The position numbers were made by a program, and so were the translations under genes. From an uncultured Synechococcaceae cyanobacterium (GTDB lineage: Bacteria; Cyanobacteriota; Cyanobacteriia; PCC-6307; Cyanobiaceae), in the NCBI GenBank assembly GCA_902537395.1, contig CACBBE010000003.1, positions 1 to 64,000 of the forward strand: 64,000 nucleotides of DNA, given 5' to 3'. Positions 19,746-30,393 of this stretch are shown one piece after another (the stretch's first letter is position 1; each line of letters starts with the position of its first letter). The notes under the pieces are model-generated. The model saw only the letters and a list, made by a program, of their open reading frames with translations, was not told where the DNA came from and searched no databases.

Positions 19746-21509
19746 TTATTCATCAAGGTCTATAATTTCTCCATTAAAAAAATTTGCTAAGTTTTTTGAA
19801 CTATCATCATAAGTTTCTTCTTTAGATATTTTTGTTGACGAATTAGTTTTTGGTTCTATTTTTTTTATTGGTCGAAAATTATTTACTTCATTTTGGGTTA
19901 TTTCTGGAGTGTTTTTTGGGTTACTTTTGTTTAGTTGTTTTGTTGAAAAATTAAGTATTATTCCATCTCCAAATATCTTTTTTACAGTATTTTCAATTAT
20001 AAGTTTTCTGCTTTTTATCATATTTTCCCAGTTTGGGGATAATGCAATTGTGATTTTCTCCGAATCAAAACTTTCAAGTTCGGCTTGTTGCGAAAGTAAC
20101 ATTCTTGTTGATGGTAACTCTAGTTTAGAAAGAATTAATTCCCATTTATCTTTTAAATTATTTGATCCAAGATTATTTTGGTTATCGTCAGAAATATTTT
20201 TTATACTTTCTTTTTCAAGAAGGTCAAATTTTTCTAATTTATCGTCTTTTTTTTCGATTAATTCCTCCCGAAATATCTCTTTTTTGGTAATTGCTTTTTG
20301 AATTTTATTAGAAATATTTTCATTATTAAGAATTTCAATGTTTTTTCTACTCTCATGCTTTTCTTCAGTCGTATTATTTTTACTTTCTTGCTTATTTTCA
20401 AAACTATTTATCTCTTGATTACCTAGAAGGCCAGTTAAATGTATTTCAAACCAAAGCCTTGGATTATCACTTGTTTTGATTTGATATTCAATATTTCTCA
20501 GATTATTATGCCAATTAATTATTCTTGATTTATTTATTGTTTTCGAGATTTTATCCAATTCATCTCGAAATTCATCAGACGTATAATAAAGATCGGAATG
20601 TTTATTATCTTTAGTGTGCAATAGTAGATCTCTTGTTATGTTCAATAATCCGATAATTATTTGAAGAGGTTCGTTTCCCGCATCATATAGTTTGTTGCAG
20701 GTGATAATTAATGACTCTGGATTACTCTCAACCAATGATTTAATCAGATTTGTTAATTCATTTTCTGATACTTCTCCTAAGAGGTTTTGGATATTATTAA
20801 TTGTTATCCCTTCTGGGAAAAGATTCAATTGTTCAAGCAGGCTTTGTGCATCTCTCATTCCTCCATTAGATCTTTTTGCAATCATTTTTAAGGCCTGAAC
20901 TTCGTACTCAATGGATTCTTTTTCGGCGATTTCTGATAAATGTTGAAAAATATCACTAGGGCTTATTCTTCTAAAATCAAACTTTTGGCATCTACTTTTT
21001 ATTGTATTTAATACTCTCTCAGGATTTGTCGTCGCAAGGATAAATACAACTCTTGAGGGCGGTTCTTCAATAGTTTTTAGTAAAGCATTTGAAGCTGCCG
21101 TTGAAAGCATATGACATTCATCAATAACATATACTTTCCATCTCGCTTGAGTAGGTGCAAATCTCGCCCTTTCTATAATTTCTCTTATATTTTCTACTCC
21201 TGTATTTGATGCTGCATCAATCTCGATAATATCGAGAGCGCTCCCATCTGTAATTTGCCTACATAAGTCACATTTACAACAAGGAGTTATAGTAGGTTGG
21301 TCGAATGCCTGGCAATTTAGAGATTTTGCAAATATTCTTGCACTTGATGTTTTCCCAGTGCCTCTTGAACCATTAAAAAGATATGCAGGAGCAATTTTTT
21401 TTGTTAATAGTGCTTGCTTGAGTGTAATGGATATAAATTGTTGCCCAACCAGTTCGTCTAAGTTGTTTGGTCTATATTTTTGATGAAAAGGTTTATGTAT
21501 ATTTGGCAT
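19746..21509 (-). CDS. dnaX: DNA polymerase III subunits gamma/tau
   Basis: QKYRPNNLDELVGQ; FNGSRGTGKTSSARIFAKSLNC; CxxC zinc module; VYVIDECHMLS. Confidence 0.97.
   Translation of the reverse strand: MPNIHKPFHQKYRPNNLDELVGQQFISITLKQALLTKKIAPAYLFNGSRGTGKTSSARIFAKSLNCQAFDQPTITPCCKCDLCRQITDGSALDIIEIDAASNTGVENIREIIERARFAPTQARWKVYVIDECHMLSTAASNALLKTIEEPPSRVVFILATTNPERVLNTIKSRCQKFDFRRISPSDIFQHLSEIAEKESIEYEVQALKMIAKRSNGGMRDAQSLLEQLNLFPEGITINNIQNLLGEVSENELTNLIKSLVESNPESLIITCNKLYDAGNEPLQIIIGLLNITRDLLLHTKDNKHSDLYYTSDEFRDELDKISKTINKSRIINWHNNLRNIEYQIKTSDNPRLWFEIHLTGLLGNQEINSFENKQESKNNTTEEKHESRKNIEILNNENISNKIQKAITKKEIFREELIEKKDDKLEKFDLLEKESIKNISDDNQNNLGSNNLKDKWELILSKLELPSTRMLLSQQAELESFDSEKITIALSPNWENMIKSRKLIIENTVKKIFGDGIILNFSTKQLNKSNPKNTPEITQNEVNNFRPIKKIEPKTNSSTKISKEETYDDSSKNLANFFNGEIIDLDE
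20239..20269 (-). other. Putative -1 programmed frameshift (or transcriptional slippage) site in dnaX
   Basis: Minus strand reads GGGAGG (20269-20264), 10 nt spacer, A-AAA-AAA (20253-20247) G; -1 frame reads AGA CGA TAA, stop at 20241-20239. Confidence 0.6.
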
Positions 21510-21566
21510 TTATTTTTCATTAATTAGAAAAATTCGGGATTCATTTAAAAAAATTAAACTCTCATT

Positions 21567-22934
21567 TTATGCAGACTCTTTAATGATTCTTTTTGAACCT
21601 GAAGGTAGTTTAACAATTTTAGATGAGAACAAATTTTCTACCATTTTTTTCGTAATTGTGAATTCTTTTACATTTTCTTCAGAAGGCAAAGTGTACATTA
21701 TGTCTAGCATTAGCTCTTCAATTATTGATCTTAATGCTCTTGCACCTGTTTTTCTTTTATATGCTTCATTTGCTATCGCTTCAACAGAATCAGGCTCAAA
21801 TGACAATTCAACATTATCCATACTTAGCAAAGTTTTGAATTGCTTTACTAATGCATCTCTTGGTTGAGTCAAAATAGATTCTAAAGTTTCTTTAGTAAGA
21901 CGATCTAATACAGCACAAACGGGGATTCTTCCAATAAATTCTGGAATTAGGCCATATTTCACTAAGTCATCTAATTCTAAATTTTTCAAGGAATCTCTTG
22001 GGTCTACTATTTTTTTTGCATCAACTTTGTTTTGATCTGAATTGGTGGTAAATCCTATAGAGTGTTTACCCATTCGCTTTTGAACGATATCCTCTAAACC
22101 TATAAAAGCTCCCCCGCAAATAAATAATATTTGACTCGTATCAATTTGGATACAGTCATGATAAGGATGTTTTCTTCCGCCTTGTGGTGGTACATTAGCA
22201 ATTGTTCCTTCAAGCATTTTTAATAATGCTTGCTGTACTCCTTCACCAGAGACATCTCTAGTAATTGAAGGATTCTCGCTTTTTCTTGCAATTTTATCTA
22301 TTTCATCAATATAAATAATTCCTTTTTGAGCTAGTTCTACATTCATTTCTGATTTCTGTAGAAGTCTTAAAAGAATGTTTTCAACATCCTCCCCAACATA
22401 TCCAGCTTCTGTCAAAGTCGTTGCATCAGCTACTGCAAAAGGAACATCCAGAAACTCTGCTAAAGTTTGCGCCAATAATGTTTTTCCACTTCCAGTAGGG
22501 CCGATGAGTAAAATGTTTGATTTTTGTAATTTAGTTGCTTGTGAATCTGTTGAATTGTTATTTTTACTATCTTCTTTAACTTTCCAAGCTAATCGCTTGT
22601 AGTGATTGTATACGGCTACTGATAATATTTTTTTTGCAGATTCTTGTCCAACAACTTGATTATCTAGAAAACTTTTAATTTCTAATGGCTTAGGAATTGA
22701 GGTTAATTCTAAAGGAATAGATTTTTTTGGATTATCAGTTGGTAATTTCTTTTTTACTTGCGGAGAGTTGTTTGTATTCGTTTGATTATCAAGTAGTTCT
22801 TCATCGAGAATCTCATTACAAAGATCTATGCACTCATCACAGATATAAACCCCAGGACCAGCTATAAGCTTTCTTACTTGGTCTTGTGATTTCCCGCAAA
22901 ATGAACATTTAAGATGGGCGTCGAATTTAGCCAT
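21567..22934 (-). CDS. clpX: ATP-dependent Clp protease ATP-binding subunit ClpX
   Basis: [33 protein letters not shown] zinc domain; [15 protein letters not shown]. Confidence 0.97.
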   Translation of the reverse strand: MAKFDAHLKCSFCGKSQDQVRKLIAGPGVYICDECIDLCNEILDEELLDNQTNTNNSPQVKKKLPTDNPKKSIPLELTSIPKPLEIKSFLDNQVVGQESAKKILSVAVYNHYKRLAWKVKEDSKNNNSTDSQATKLQKSNILLIGPTGSGKTLLAQTLAEFLDVPFAVADATTLTEAGYVGEDVENILLRLLQKSEMNVELAQKGIIYIDEIDKIARKSENPSITRDVSGEGVQQALLKMLEGTIANVPPQGGRKHPYHDCIQIDTSQILFICGGAFIGLEDIVQKRMGKHSIGFTTNSDQNKVDAKKIVDPRDSLKNLELDDLVKYGLIPEFIGRIPVCAVLDRLTKETLESILTQPRDALVKQFKTLLSMDNVELSFEPDSVEAIANEAYKRKTGARALRSIIEELMLDIMYTLPSEENVKEFTITKKMVENLFSSKIVKLPSGSKRIIKESA

Positions 22935-23038
22935 CGATTATAAGTTTTAATGTGAAAGGTGTTAAATATTCCCTATTCACTAGGATTGCTTATAAATATC
23001 GATTCGTCATCATATTCTTAAAAAATCAGTATCCCTTG

Positions 23039-23683
23039 TCACTTTTTGATAACTTTATCAATTAATCCATATTCGACAGCTTCTGAGGGAGATAAAAAGT
23101 AATCTCTTTCTGTATCTTCATTAATTTTTTCTAAAGGTTGACCAGTATGTTCCGCTAAAAGAGAATTTAATGTTTTCTTAAGAAAAAGTATTTCTTTAGC
23201 TTGTATTTCAATCTCTACTGCTTGACCTTGTGCACCTCCCAGAGGTTGATGAATCATAATCCTAGAATTAGGTAAAGCCAATCTTTTCCCTTTTGCTCCT
23301 CCAGAAAGTAGAAATGCCCCCATACTTGCCGCTACTCCAAAGCATATTGTCACTACATCAGGGGCTATTTGTTGCATAGTATCGTATATAGCCATTCCTG
23401 CAGTTACTGAGCCTCCAGGAGAATTGATATATATTTGTATGTCTTTTTCGGGATCTTCAGCTTCAAGAAATAATAATTGTGCAACAAGTGAATCAGATAC
23501 TTGATCATTAATGCCAGTACCTAAAAAAATTATTCTCTCCCTTAATAGTCGTGAATATATATCAAAAGCTCTTTCTCCTCTACCTGATTGTTCTATAACG
23601 GTAGGAACAGCAGCAATAGTTTTATTTTTACTTTCGTAAGAAATTATTGAGCTTTGGATTAAATGTTTTTTTTCTGAGTTCAC
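23039..23683 (-). CDS. clpP: ATP-dependent Clp protease proteolytic subunit
   Basis: [35 protein letters not shown] (catalytic Ser/His). Confidence 0.96.
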   Translation of the reverse strand: MNSEKKHLIQSSIISYESKNKTIAAVPTVIEQSGRGERAFDIYSRLLRERIIFLGTGINDQVSDSLVAQLLFLEAEDPEKDIQIYINSPGGSVTAGMAIYDTMQQIAPDVVTICFGVAASMGAFLLSGGAKGKRLALPNSRIMIHQPLGGAQGQAVEIEIQAKEILFLKKTLNSLLAEHTGQPLEKINEDTERDYFLSPSEAVEYGLIDKVIKK

Positions 23684-23749
23684 AAATTAGTTTTTTGTTT
23701 TATAAATAATTTAAGGGGTTTTTATTCAATTAGTAGAAAATTTCATAAA

Positions 23750-25183
23750 TTATTTTTTTTCTTTTTGATTTTGAGTTTTTGAAGTTTTTGTAGTTTTTGT
23801 AGTTTTTGTCGCAGTTTTTGTGGCTTTTGTTGTTTTGGAGGTTTTGGTAGCTTTAGAAGTTTTTGTAGTTTTTTCTTTTACTTCAGAATTTTCTTCAAGC
23901 CAAATTATTAATTTTTCTTTGAGTAAATCGTTAGTTATTGCTTCTGTTAATTTTTTAATATCTATTTGTTTTGAAGATTGAGAGATTGCATCTTCATAAT
24001 CTTTCATTTTTAAATCAATTTCATCTTTCTCAACTTTTATGTTTTCTGTTTCAGCTAATGCTTTTAAAGCTAAATTTCTTTGAACATTTTTTTCAGCCTG
24101 AGGCCTTGCGGACTCTGCTAATGACTTAACTAATTCCGGAGTGAAAGTAGATTTAACATCAAGACCTTGTTGAGCAAATCTTTGAGCGGTTTGTTCAATA
24201 TTATTCCTCACTTCTATATCAATCATAGATTTTGGAATTTCAGCAACCAATTCGTTTGTTAAGGCATCTAATAAAGCTTCAATTTTTATATCTTTTTGAG
24301 TTTTTTCAAAATTATCTTTAAGTTGCTTTTCAATATCTTTCTTTAACTCTTTTAATGATTCTTTGTTGCCAGATTGTTTTGCAAAATCGTCATTAAGTTC
24401 AGGCAATTCTTTTTCCTTAAGATCCTTAAGATTTACTTCAAAGATTGCCTCTTTGCCTCTTGAATCCTCATGAGAATAATCTTCAGGAAATTTAAGGTTA
24501 AGCGTTTTGCTATCACCAATTTTCATCTTTACGATTCCCTCAACGAAACCGGGAATCATTTTGTTCTTTTCTAACTCAAGATCCATTGATTCACTTGTTC
24601 CACCATCAATCTCTTTACCAGAATCTTTATATTTTCCTTTGAAACTAACTACAGCAATATCTCCTAATTTTGCTGCTCTATTGGAAACTGGAATTATGTT
24701 TGCAAATTGATTTCTAGATTTTTCTAGTGCTTCATCTATCGACTTAGGATCAAATTTTGTTTTTGATATTTCAACACTTAGCCCTTTGGATTTTTTAAGT
24801 TTTAATTCTGGGGCAACATCAGTTTGAAGAGTAACCTTAAGTGATTTTTCAGGACTAAACTTTGCAAGTAAAGATTCAAATCCATCCACCAATTCTGGCT
24901 CACTTAGTGGCTCTATAGATTTTATTTTTAACGCTTCTTGCCATGATTTATCAATAATTTTTTCTAGAGCAGAAGCATGTAATTGTGTTATGCCAATCCT
25001 TTGGATTAAGACTTGTTTGGGAATTTTACCTAATCTAAATCCAGGAATTTTAGCCGAACGACTGATGGAACTGATTGTTTCATTTACACAAGTTTTGCAT
25101 GTCTCAGATGGTATTTCTAATTCAAATGAGATTCTACTTTGAGGTAGAGGAGTTGTTTTGACTATTAATGCTTCTTTAGCCAT
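23750..25183 (-). CDS. tig: Trigger factor
   Basis: IPGFRLGKIPKQVL; FKBP-like domain; upstream of clpP/clpX. Confidence 0.95.
   Translation of the reverse strand: MAKEALIVKTTPLPQSRISFELEIPSETCKTCVNETISSISRSAKIPGFRLGKIPKQVLIQRIGITQLHASALEKIIDKSWQEALKIKSIEPLSEPELVDGFESLLAKFSPEKSLKVTLQTDVAPELKLKKSKGLSVEISKTKFDPKSIDEALEKSRNQFANIIPVSNRAAKLGDIAVVSFKGKYKDSGKEIDGGTSESMDLELEKNKMIPGFVEGIVKMKIGDSKTLNLKFPEDYSHEDSRGKEAIFEVNLKDLKEKELPELNDDFAKQSGNKESLKELKKDIEKQLKDNFEKTQKDIKIEALLDALTNELVAEIPKSMIDIEVRNNIEQTAQRFAQQGLDVKSTFTPELVKSLAESARPQAEKNVQRNLALKALAETENIKVEKDEIDLKMKDYEDAISQSSKQIDIKKLTEAITNDLLKEKLIIWLEENSEVKEKTTKTSKATKTSKTTKATKTATKTTKTTKTSKTQNQKEKK
23753..23878 (-). repeat. Degenerate codon-level tandem repeat encoding Lys/Thr-rich tail of trigger factor
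   Basis: Plus strand shows iterated gtttttgta/gttttg units; protein KEKTTKTSKATKTSKTTKATKTATKTTKTTKTSKTQNQKEKK. Confidence 0.8.
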
Positions 25184-25304
25184 TTTTTTTATTTATTACT
25201 AAAAGCCGAAACTTAATTATTTCACATTATGTGATTTCCTTGAAAGTTATTTTTTTGATAAAGTAAAAAAAATAGTCAATCTATTTATAAAATCATTTTA
25301 AAGT

Positions 25305-26336
25305 GTGAGAAAATCTCCGTTTTTGCCTAATAGGCCATTAAAAGTTGCTGTTTTAGGATCTTCAGGTGCTGTGGGATCTGAATTACTCAAAATTCTTGAA
25401 CAACGTGATTTCCCAATATCAGAATTGGTCTTGCTTTCATCAGAGCGTTCAGAAGGAAAAAAAATTATTTGGAAAGGTGAAGAATTAGTTACAAAAAAAA
25501 CGACTAAGGAAGAATTTCTGAATCTTGATTTAGTTTTAGCTTCAGCTGGAGGAAGTATTTCAAAAAAATGGTTATCTACCATTATGGAACAAAATGCTTT
25601 ATTGATAGATAATTCAAGTGCTTTCAGATTAGATAATAATGTACCTCTTATAGTTCCTGAAGTTAATGGAAGTGACGTAATTAATCATGATGGGGTAATA
25701 GCGAATCCAAATTGCACTACCATTTTGCTGACATTAGTTTTATCTCCGTTAAATAAACTTTCGACTATTCAAAGAGTTGTTGTCTCAACATATCAATCCG
25801 TAAGTGGTGCAGGCCAATTGGCGATGAAGGAACTAAAACTTTTAACTGAAAAATATCTTCGGGGTAATCCTCAAAAAAGTGAAGTTTTGCCATACTCACT
25901 GGCTTTTAATTTGTTTTTGCATAATTCACCCATGCTTGCAAATAATTACTGCGAAGAAGAGATGAAAATGGTTAATGAGACTAGGAAAATATTAAATATT
26001 GCTGATTTAAAGCTCTCTGCTACATGTGTGCGAGTCCCAGTACTGAGAGCACATTCTGAATCGATCAATATTGAATTTGCAAGTGCAGTTGAGCCTAAAG
26101 ATGCTCTTGAAGAATTAAAAAAATCGCCTGGAATTGAAATTATTGAGGATTACAAAAATAATAGATTTCCTATGCCAAATGACGTTATGGGAAAGGATAA
26201 CGTTGCTGTTGGCAGGCTAAGAACTGATATAAGTCAGCCTAATGGATTAGAATTATGGTTATGTGGAGATCAAATAAGAAAAGGAGCAGCTCTTAATGCT
26301 GTTCAAATAGCTGAGTTATTAATCCCAAAAAAATGA
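25305..26336 (+). CDS. asd: Aspartate-semialdehyde dehydrogenase
   Basis: [34 protein letters not shown] start. Confidence 0.96.
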   Translation: MRKSPFLPNRPLKVAVLGSSGAVGSELLKILEQRDFPISELVLLSSERSEGKKIIWKGEELVTKKTTKEEFLNLDLVLASAGGSISKKWLSTIMEQNALLIDNSSAFRLDNNVPLIVPEVNGSDVINHDGVIANPNCTTILLTLVLSPLNKLSTIQRVVVSTYQSVSGAGQLAMKELKLLTEKYLRGNPQKSEVLPYSLAFNLFLHNSPMLANNYCEEEMKMVNETRKILNIADLKLSATCVRVPVLRAHSESINIEFASAVEPKDALEELKKSPGIEIIEDYKNNRFPMPNDVMGKDNVAVGRLRTDISQPNGLELWLCGDQIRKGAALNAVQIAELLIPKK

Positions 26337-27235
26337 TTACAGACAAAACTGAGTGTAATAATCCACTATTTGGAAGAATATTGACTGCAATGGTTACTCC
26401 ATTCACTGAAAATGGAGATGTAGATTATGAACTAGCTGTAAAACTATCAAATTATCTTTTCGAGAACGGCTCCGATGGAATTGTGCTGTGTGGTACTACT
26501 GGAGAATCTCCTACACTTTCATGGGCGGAACAGCATGATTTATTTATTGCGGTAAAAGGATCTTTGGATGCAACCTGTAAAGTAATAGTTGGCACTGGTA
26601 GTAACTGTACAAGCGAGGCTGTGGAAGCTACAAAAAAAGCCTACGACTTTGGTGCCGACGGTGCTTTGGTCGTTGTTCCTTATTACAATAAGCCACCTCA
26701 AGAAGGTCTTTATAAACATTTCAGTTCTATTGCTAATTCTGCAAAGGATTTGCCTCTTATGCTTTATAACATTCCTGGAAGGACAGGATGTAATTTATTA
26801 CCTGATACTGTGAAGAAACTTATGGATTTCTCAAATATTCTCAGTATTAAAGCTGCAAGCGGTAGAATAGAAGAAGTAACAGAATTAAGAGCTATTTGTG
26901 GCTCTGAACTCTCTGTATATAGTGGCGATGATTCATTGTTGCTTCCAATGTTATCTGTAGGTGCTGTAGGAGTAGTAAGCGTTGCAAGTCATTTGGTTGG
27001 ATTGCAATTGAAACAGATGATTCATTCCTTTCAAAGTGGAGATGTTTCCAATGCGCTTGCTATTCATGAAAAACTTCAGCCTCTTTTTAAAGCACTCTTT
27101 ATGACTACTAATCCAATCCCAATAAAGGCTGCTTTGGAACTTTCGGGATGGGATGTAGGTAATCCTAGAAGTCCTTTGTCACCATTAACCAATGACATGA
27201 AAAAGCAACTATCTTTTATCCTAAAATCCCTATAA
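26333..27235 (+). CDS. dapA: 4-hydroxy-tetrahydrodipicolinate synthase
   Basis: [41 protein letters not shown] overlap with asd. Confidence 0.97.
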   Translation: MITDKTECNNPLFGRILTAMVTPFTENGDVDYELAVKLSNYLFENGSDGIVLCGTTGESPTLSWAEQHDLFIAVKGSLDATCKVIVGTGSNCTSEAVEATKKAYDFGADGALVVVPYYNKPPQEGLYKHFSSIANSAKDLPLMLYNIPGRTGCNLLPDTVKKLMDFSNILSIKAASGRIEEVTELRAICGSELSVYSGDDSLLLPMLSVGAVGVVSVASHLVGLQLKQMIHSFQSGDVSNALAIHEKLQPLFKALFMTTNPIPIKAALELSGWDVGNPRSPLSPLTNDMKKQLSFILKSL

Positions 27236-27243
27236 TAGGGATT
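27225..27243 (+). promoter_or_regulatory. Perfect 8-bp inverted repeat centred on the dapA stop codon
   Basis: AATCCCTA-TAA-TAGGGATT; loop TAA is the stop codon at 27233-27235; no following U-tract. Confidence 0.55.
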
Positions 27244-27315
27244 ATGTTTAACTTGATAATTAAATTTAAATAAACCTTATTTGATTACAAGCAGGCCTTC
27301 ATAAATTTCAAAATT

Positions 27316-29301
27316 ATGCAATCAAGTACAAATTCAACTGTAAATAGATCTACTCATGATTCATCTAGATCTAAAAGTAATACTCCAGCTCTACGAGTAA
27401 TACCTCTTGGAGGACTTCATGAAATAGGAAAAAACACTTGCGTTTTTGAATATGGTGATGAATTAATGCTTGTTGATGCTGGCCTAGCTTTCCCATCTGA
27501 TGGTATGCATGGCGTAAACGTTGTTATGCCTGATACAACTTTTTTAAAAGAAAATCAAAGAAGAATAAAGGGAATGATTGTCACTCACGGGCATGAAGAT
27601 CATATTGGAGGTATTTCTCATCATCTAAAACATTTTAATATTCCGATTATTTATGGCCCAAGACTTGCAATGTCAATGCTTAGAGGAAAAATGGAGGAAG
27701 CAGGGGTATCTGATAGAACAACTATACAGACAGTAAATCCAAGAGATGTTGTAAAAGTAGGACAACATTTTTCTGTTGAATTTATTCGAAATACCCATTC
27801 TATTTGCGATAGCTTTTCTTTAGCAGTTACAACACCTGTTGGCACAATTATTTTCACGGGAGATTTTAAGTTTGATCATATGCCAGTTGATGGAGAGCAA
27901 TTTGATATTGAAAGAATGGTGCATTATGGAGAGAAGGGTGTTTTATGCATGTTCAGTGATTCGACTAATGCCGAAGTTCCAGGTTTTTGTCCTTCTGAGA
28001 AGACTATCTATCCCTCTTTAGAAAAACATATTGCAGAGGCAAAAGAACGAGTTATTCTTACTACTTTTGCTAGTTCTGTTCATAGAGTGACAATGATCTT
28101 AGAATTGGCCATGAAACATGGAAGAAAGGTCGGTTTGTTAGGTAGATCGATGATAAATGTTATTGCGAAGGCGAGAGATATTGGTTACATGAAATGCCCG
28201 GATGATTTGTTTGTTCCTATCAAGCAAATTAGAGATTTGCCAGATAGGGAGACCCTATTATTAATGACGGGAAGTCAAGGAGAACCCTTAGCAGCGTTAA
28301 GTAGAATCTCTCGTGGTGAACATCAGCATGTTCGTCTTAAGACTACTGATACTGTAATATTTTCAGCTAGCCCAATTCCTGGTAATACTATTTCTGTTGT
28401 TAATACAATAGATAGATTAATGAAACTCGGAGCAAAGGTTGTTTATGGAAAGGGTGAGAATATTCATGTTTCTGGTCATGGTTTTCAAGAAGATCAAAAG
28501 TTAATGTTGGCACTCGCAAAACCGAAGTTTTTTGTTCCTGTTCATGGAGAACACAGAATGCTTGTTTGTCATGGCAAGAGTGCACAAACTATGGGAGTTC
28601 CTAAGGACAATATTTTAATTATTGAAAATGGAGATGTAGTTGAGTTAACACCTAATTCTATTCAAAAGGGTGATCCTGTAAAAGCTGGCGTTGAACTGCT
28701 TGATAACTCACGAAATGGGATAGTAGATGCTCGAGTATTAAAGGAAAGGCAGCAATTAGCTGGGGATGGTGTAGTAACTGTTTTAGCTCCTATTAGTACA
28801 GATGGGAAGATGGTTGCGCCTCCCAGGGTTAATTTAAGAGGAGTTGTTACTACTGCAGAGCCAAGAAAAATGTCTATGTGGACAGAACGAGAAATATGCT
28901 GGGTCTTAGAAAATAGATGGAAACAATTATCCAGACAAACTGGGCCGAATAATTTTGAGGTAGATTGGATTGGTGTACAAAGAGAAATTGAAAATGGTTT
29001 ATCGAGAAGAATGAGAAGAGAATTACAAGTTGAACCACTTATTTTGTGTTTAGTTCAACCTGCTCCAAGTGGAACTCGTGCTTATATCCCCAAGATTACC
29101 GAAGAGCAAAATTTCTCCAATAGAAATAGAAATAATAATAATTTCCATAAGAAATCAAACAATAATCATCCTAATAGTTCAAATAACCCACAAAATAGCC
29201 AAAAAAGTCCAAAAGTTTCACAGAATCTATCAGCTGAGACTACGACAGAAGATTCATATGAAGGTAGAACAAGAAGAAGAAGATCTGCTGTAACATCTTA
29301 A
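27316..29301 (+). CDS. rnj: Ribonuclease J
   Basis: GGLHEIGKNTCVFEYGDE; VTHGHEDHIGG metallo-beta-lactamase/beta-CASP; Asn-rich tail ending RTRRRRSAVTS. Confidence 0.95.
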   Translation: MQSSTNSTVNRSTHDSSRSKSNTPALRVIPLGGLHEIGKNTCVFEYGDELMLVDAGLAFPSDGMHGVNVVMPDTTFLKENQRRIKGMIVTHGHEDHIGGISHHLKHFNIPIIYGPRLAMSMLRGKMEEAGVSDRTTIQTVNPRDVVKVGQHFSVEFIRNTHSICDSFSLAVTTPVGTIIFTGDFKFDHMPVDGEQFDIERMVHYGEKGVLCMFSDSTNAEVPGFCPSEKTIYPSLEKHIAEAKERVILTTFASSVHRVTMILELAMKHGRKVGLLGRSMINVIAKARDIGYMKCPDDLFVPIKQIRDLPDRETLLLMTGSQGEPLAALSRISRGEHQHVRLKTTDTVIFSASPIPGNTISVVNTIDRLMKLGAKVVYGKGENIHVSGHGFQEDQKLMLALAKPKFFVPVHGEHRMLVCHGKSAQTMGVPKDNILIIENGDVVELTPNSIQKGDPVKAGVELLDNSRNGIVDARVLKERQQLAGDGVVTVLAPISTDGKMVAPPRVNLRGVVTTAEPRKMSMWTEREICWVLENRWKQLSRQTGPNNFEVDWIGVQREIENGLSRRMRRELQVEPLILCLVQPAPSGTRAYIPKITEEQNFSNRNRNNNNFHKKSNNNHPNSSNNPQNSQKSPKVSQNLSAETTTEDSYEGRTRRRRSAVTS

Positions 29302-30308
29302 CTTTTTTCAAAATTTATATAGTTTTTATCCCAAACAATTTTTAAAAACTCTTGCAGATTAATTTGACCTTTATTTTTTTCAAAAATTGAAGTTGCTAAT
29401 TTTGTCAGATTTTTAGAACTACATTGCTTTTCAGATATTTCTTTTAAAAATCTATTTAAGATTGTGCACCTTGCTTCAATACACATTCTATTTAAGAGAT
29501 TCCTATCGATACCTTTTACATCTTTACAATATAAATACGCTAGTTCACCAAGATCATTACGTTCATTATTGTATTTGCTCATTTTTTGGGAAAAATTATT
29601 TATTCTTTCAGAACAACCAGGATAAATGACTTCTAAGGTAGGAATAATTTTTTTTCTTACTAAATTTCTTTTTAATTTAAGATCTGAATTTGTGGGATCT
29701 TCCCAGACTGGGATCTTCATATTATTGCAAAATTGTTTTGTATCTTCCCTGCTGAAAATTAATATTGGTCTAATTAAAAAAATTTGATTTTCTATTAATC
29801 TTTTACTCTCAATATTACTAAGACCTGCAAAATTGCTTCCTCTAGATAAATTGAGGATAAACGTTTCTGCGTTATCACTACTCGTGTGACCAGTTAACAA
29901 ATAAATATTATGTTTTTGCTGGTTTGTATTTAATAAAGTTTTGGCTCTTTCATATAATTTTTTATATCTCCATTCTCGTGCTTTTTCTTCTGAAGAAATA
30001 CTTTCTTTATTTGCTTGATCAAAAGAGAATGAAATATTTTTATCTTCGCAATAATCTTTTAATTCAAGAGCATATAATGATGATTTTTCGTGCCACTGAT
30101 GATCACCATGCCAAACACTAATAGACCAATTATGTAGTTTTTTTAGGTCATTAATTAGGGTTAATAAGGCCATTGAGTCTTGACCCCCGGAAACACTTAT
30201 TAAAATATTGGATCCTTTGGGAATTAATATTTTTTTGGTAAGAATCTCCTTATGAAGCTGATGATGCCATGATGACCAATTTTTACGAGTTAATTTTTTA
30301 TCAGTCAT
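29298..30308 (-). CDS. tilS: tRNA(Ile)-lysidine synthase
   Basis: ILISVSGGQDSMALL PP-loop; LTGHTSSDNAET. Confidence 0.93.
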   Translation of the reverse strand: MTDKKLTRKNWSSWHHQLHKEILTKKILIPKGSNILISVSGGQDSMALLTLINDLKKLHNWSISVWHGDHQWHEKSSLYALELKDYCEDKNISFSFDQANKESISSEEKAREWRYKKLYERAKTLLNTNQQKHNIYLLTGHTSSDNAETFILNLSRGSNFAGLSNIESKRLIENQIFLIRPILIFSREDTKQFCNNMKIPVWEDPTNSDLKLKRNLVRKKIIPTLEVIYPGCSERINNFSQKMSKYNNERNDLGELAYLYCKDVKGIDRNLLNRMCIEARCTILNRFLKEISEKQCSSKNLTKLATSIFEKNKGQINLQEFLKIVWDKNYINFEKS

Positions 30309-30393
30309 TTTGTGTTGCTCAGATAATATTTTTTAAAAAATGCACTGTTTTACTAAAACAATGTCACAATCGGGTAATAAATTCATTAAGTAA

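Noticed and set aside
19909-20301. 130-aa + ORF antisense to dnaX linker
   Set aside because: Phe/Ser/Ile-rich translation typical of the antisense of Lys/Glu/Asn-rich coding sequence.
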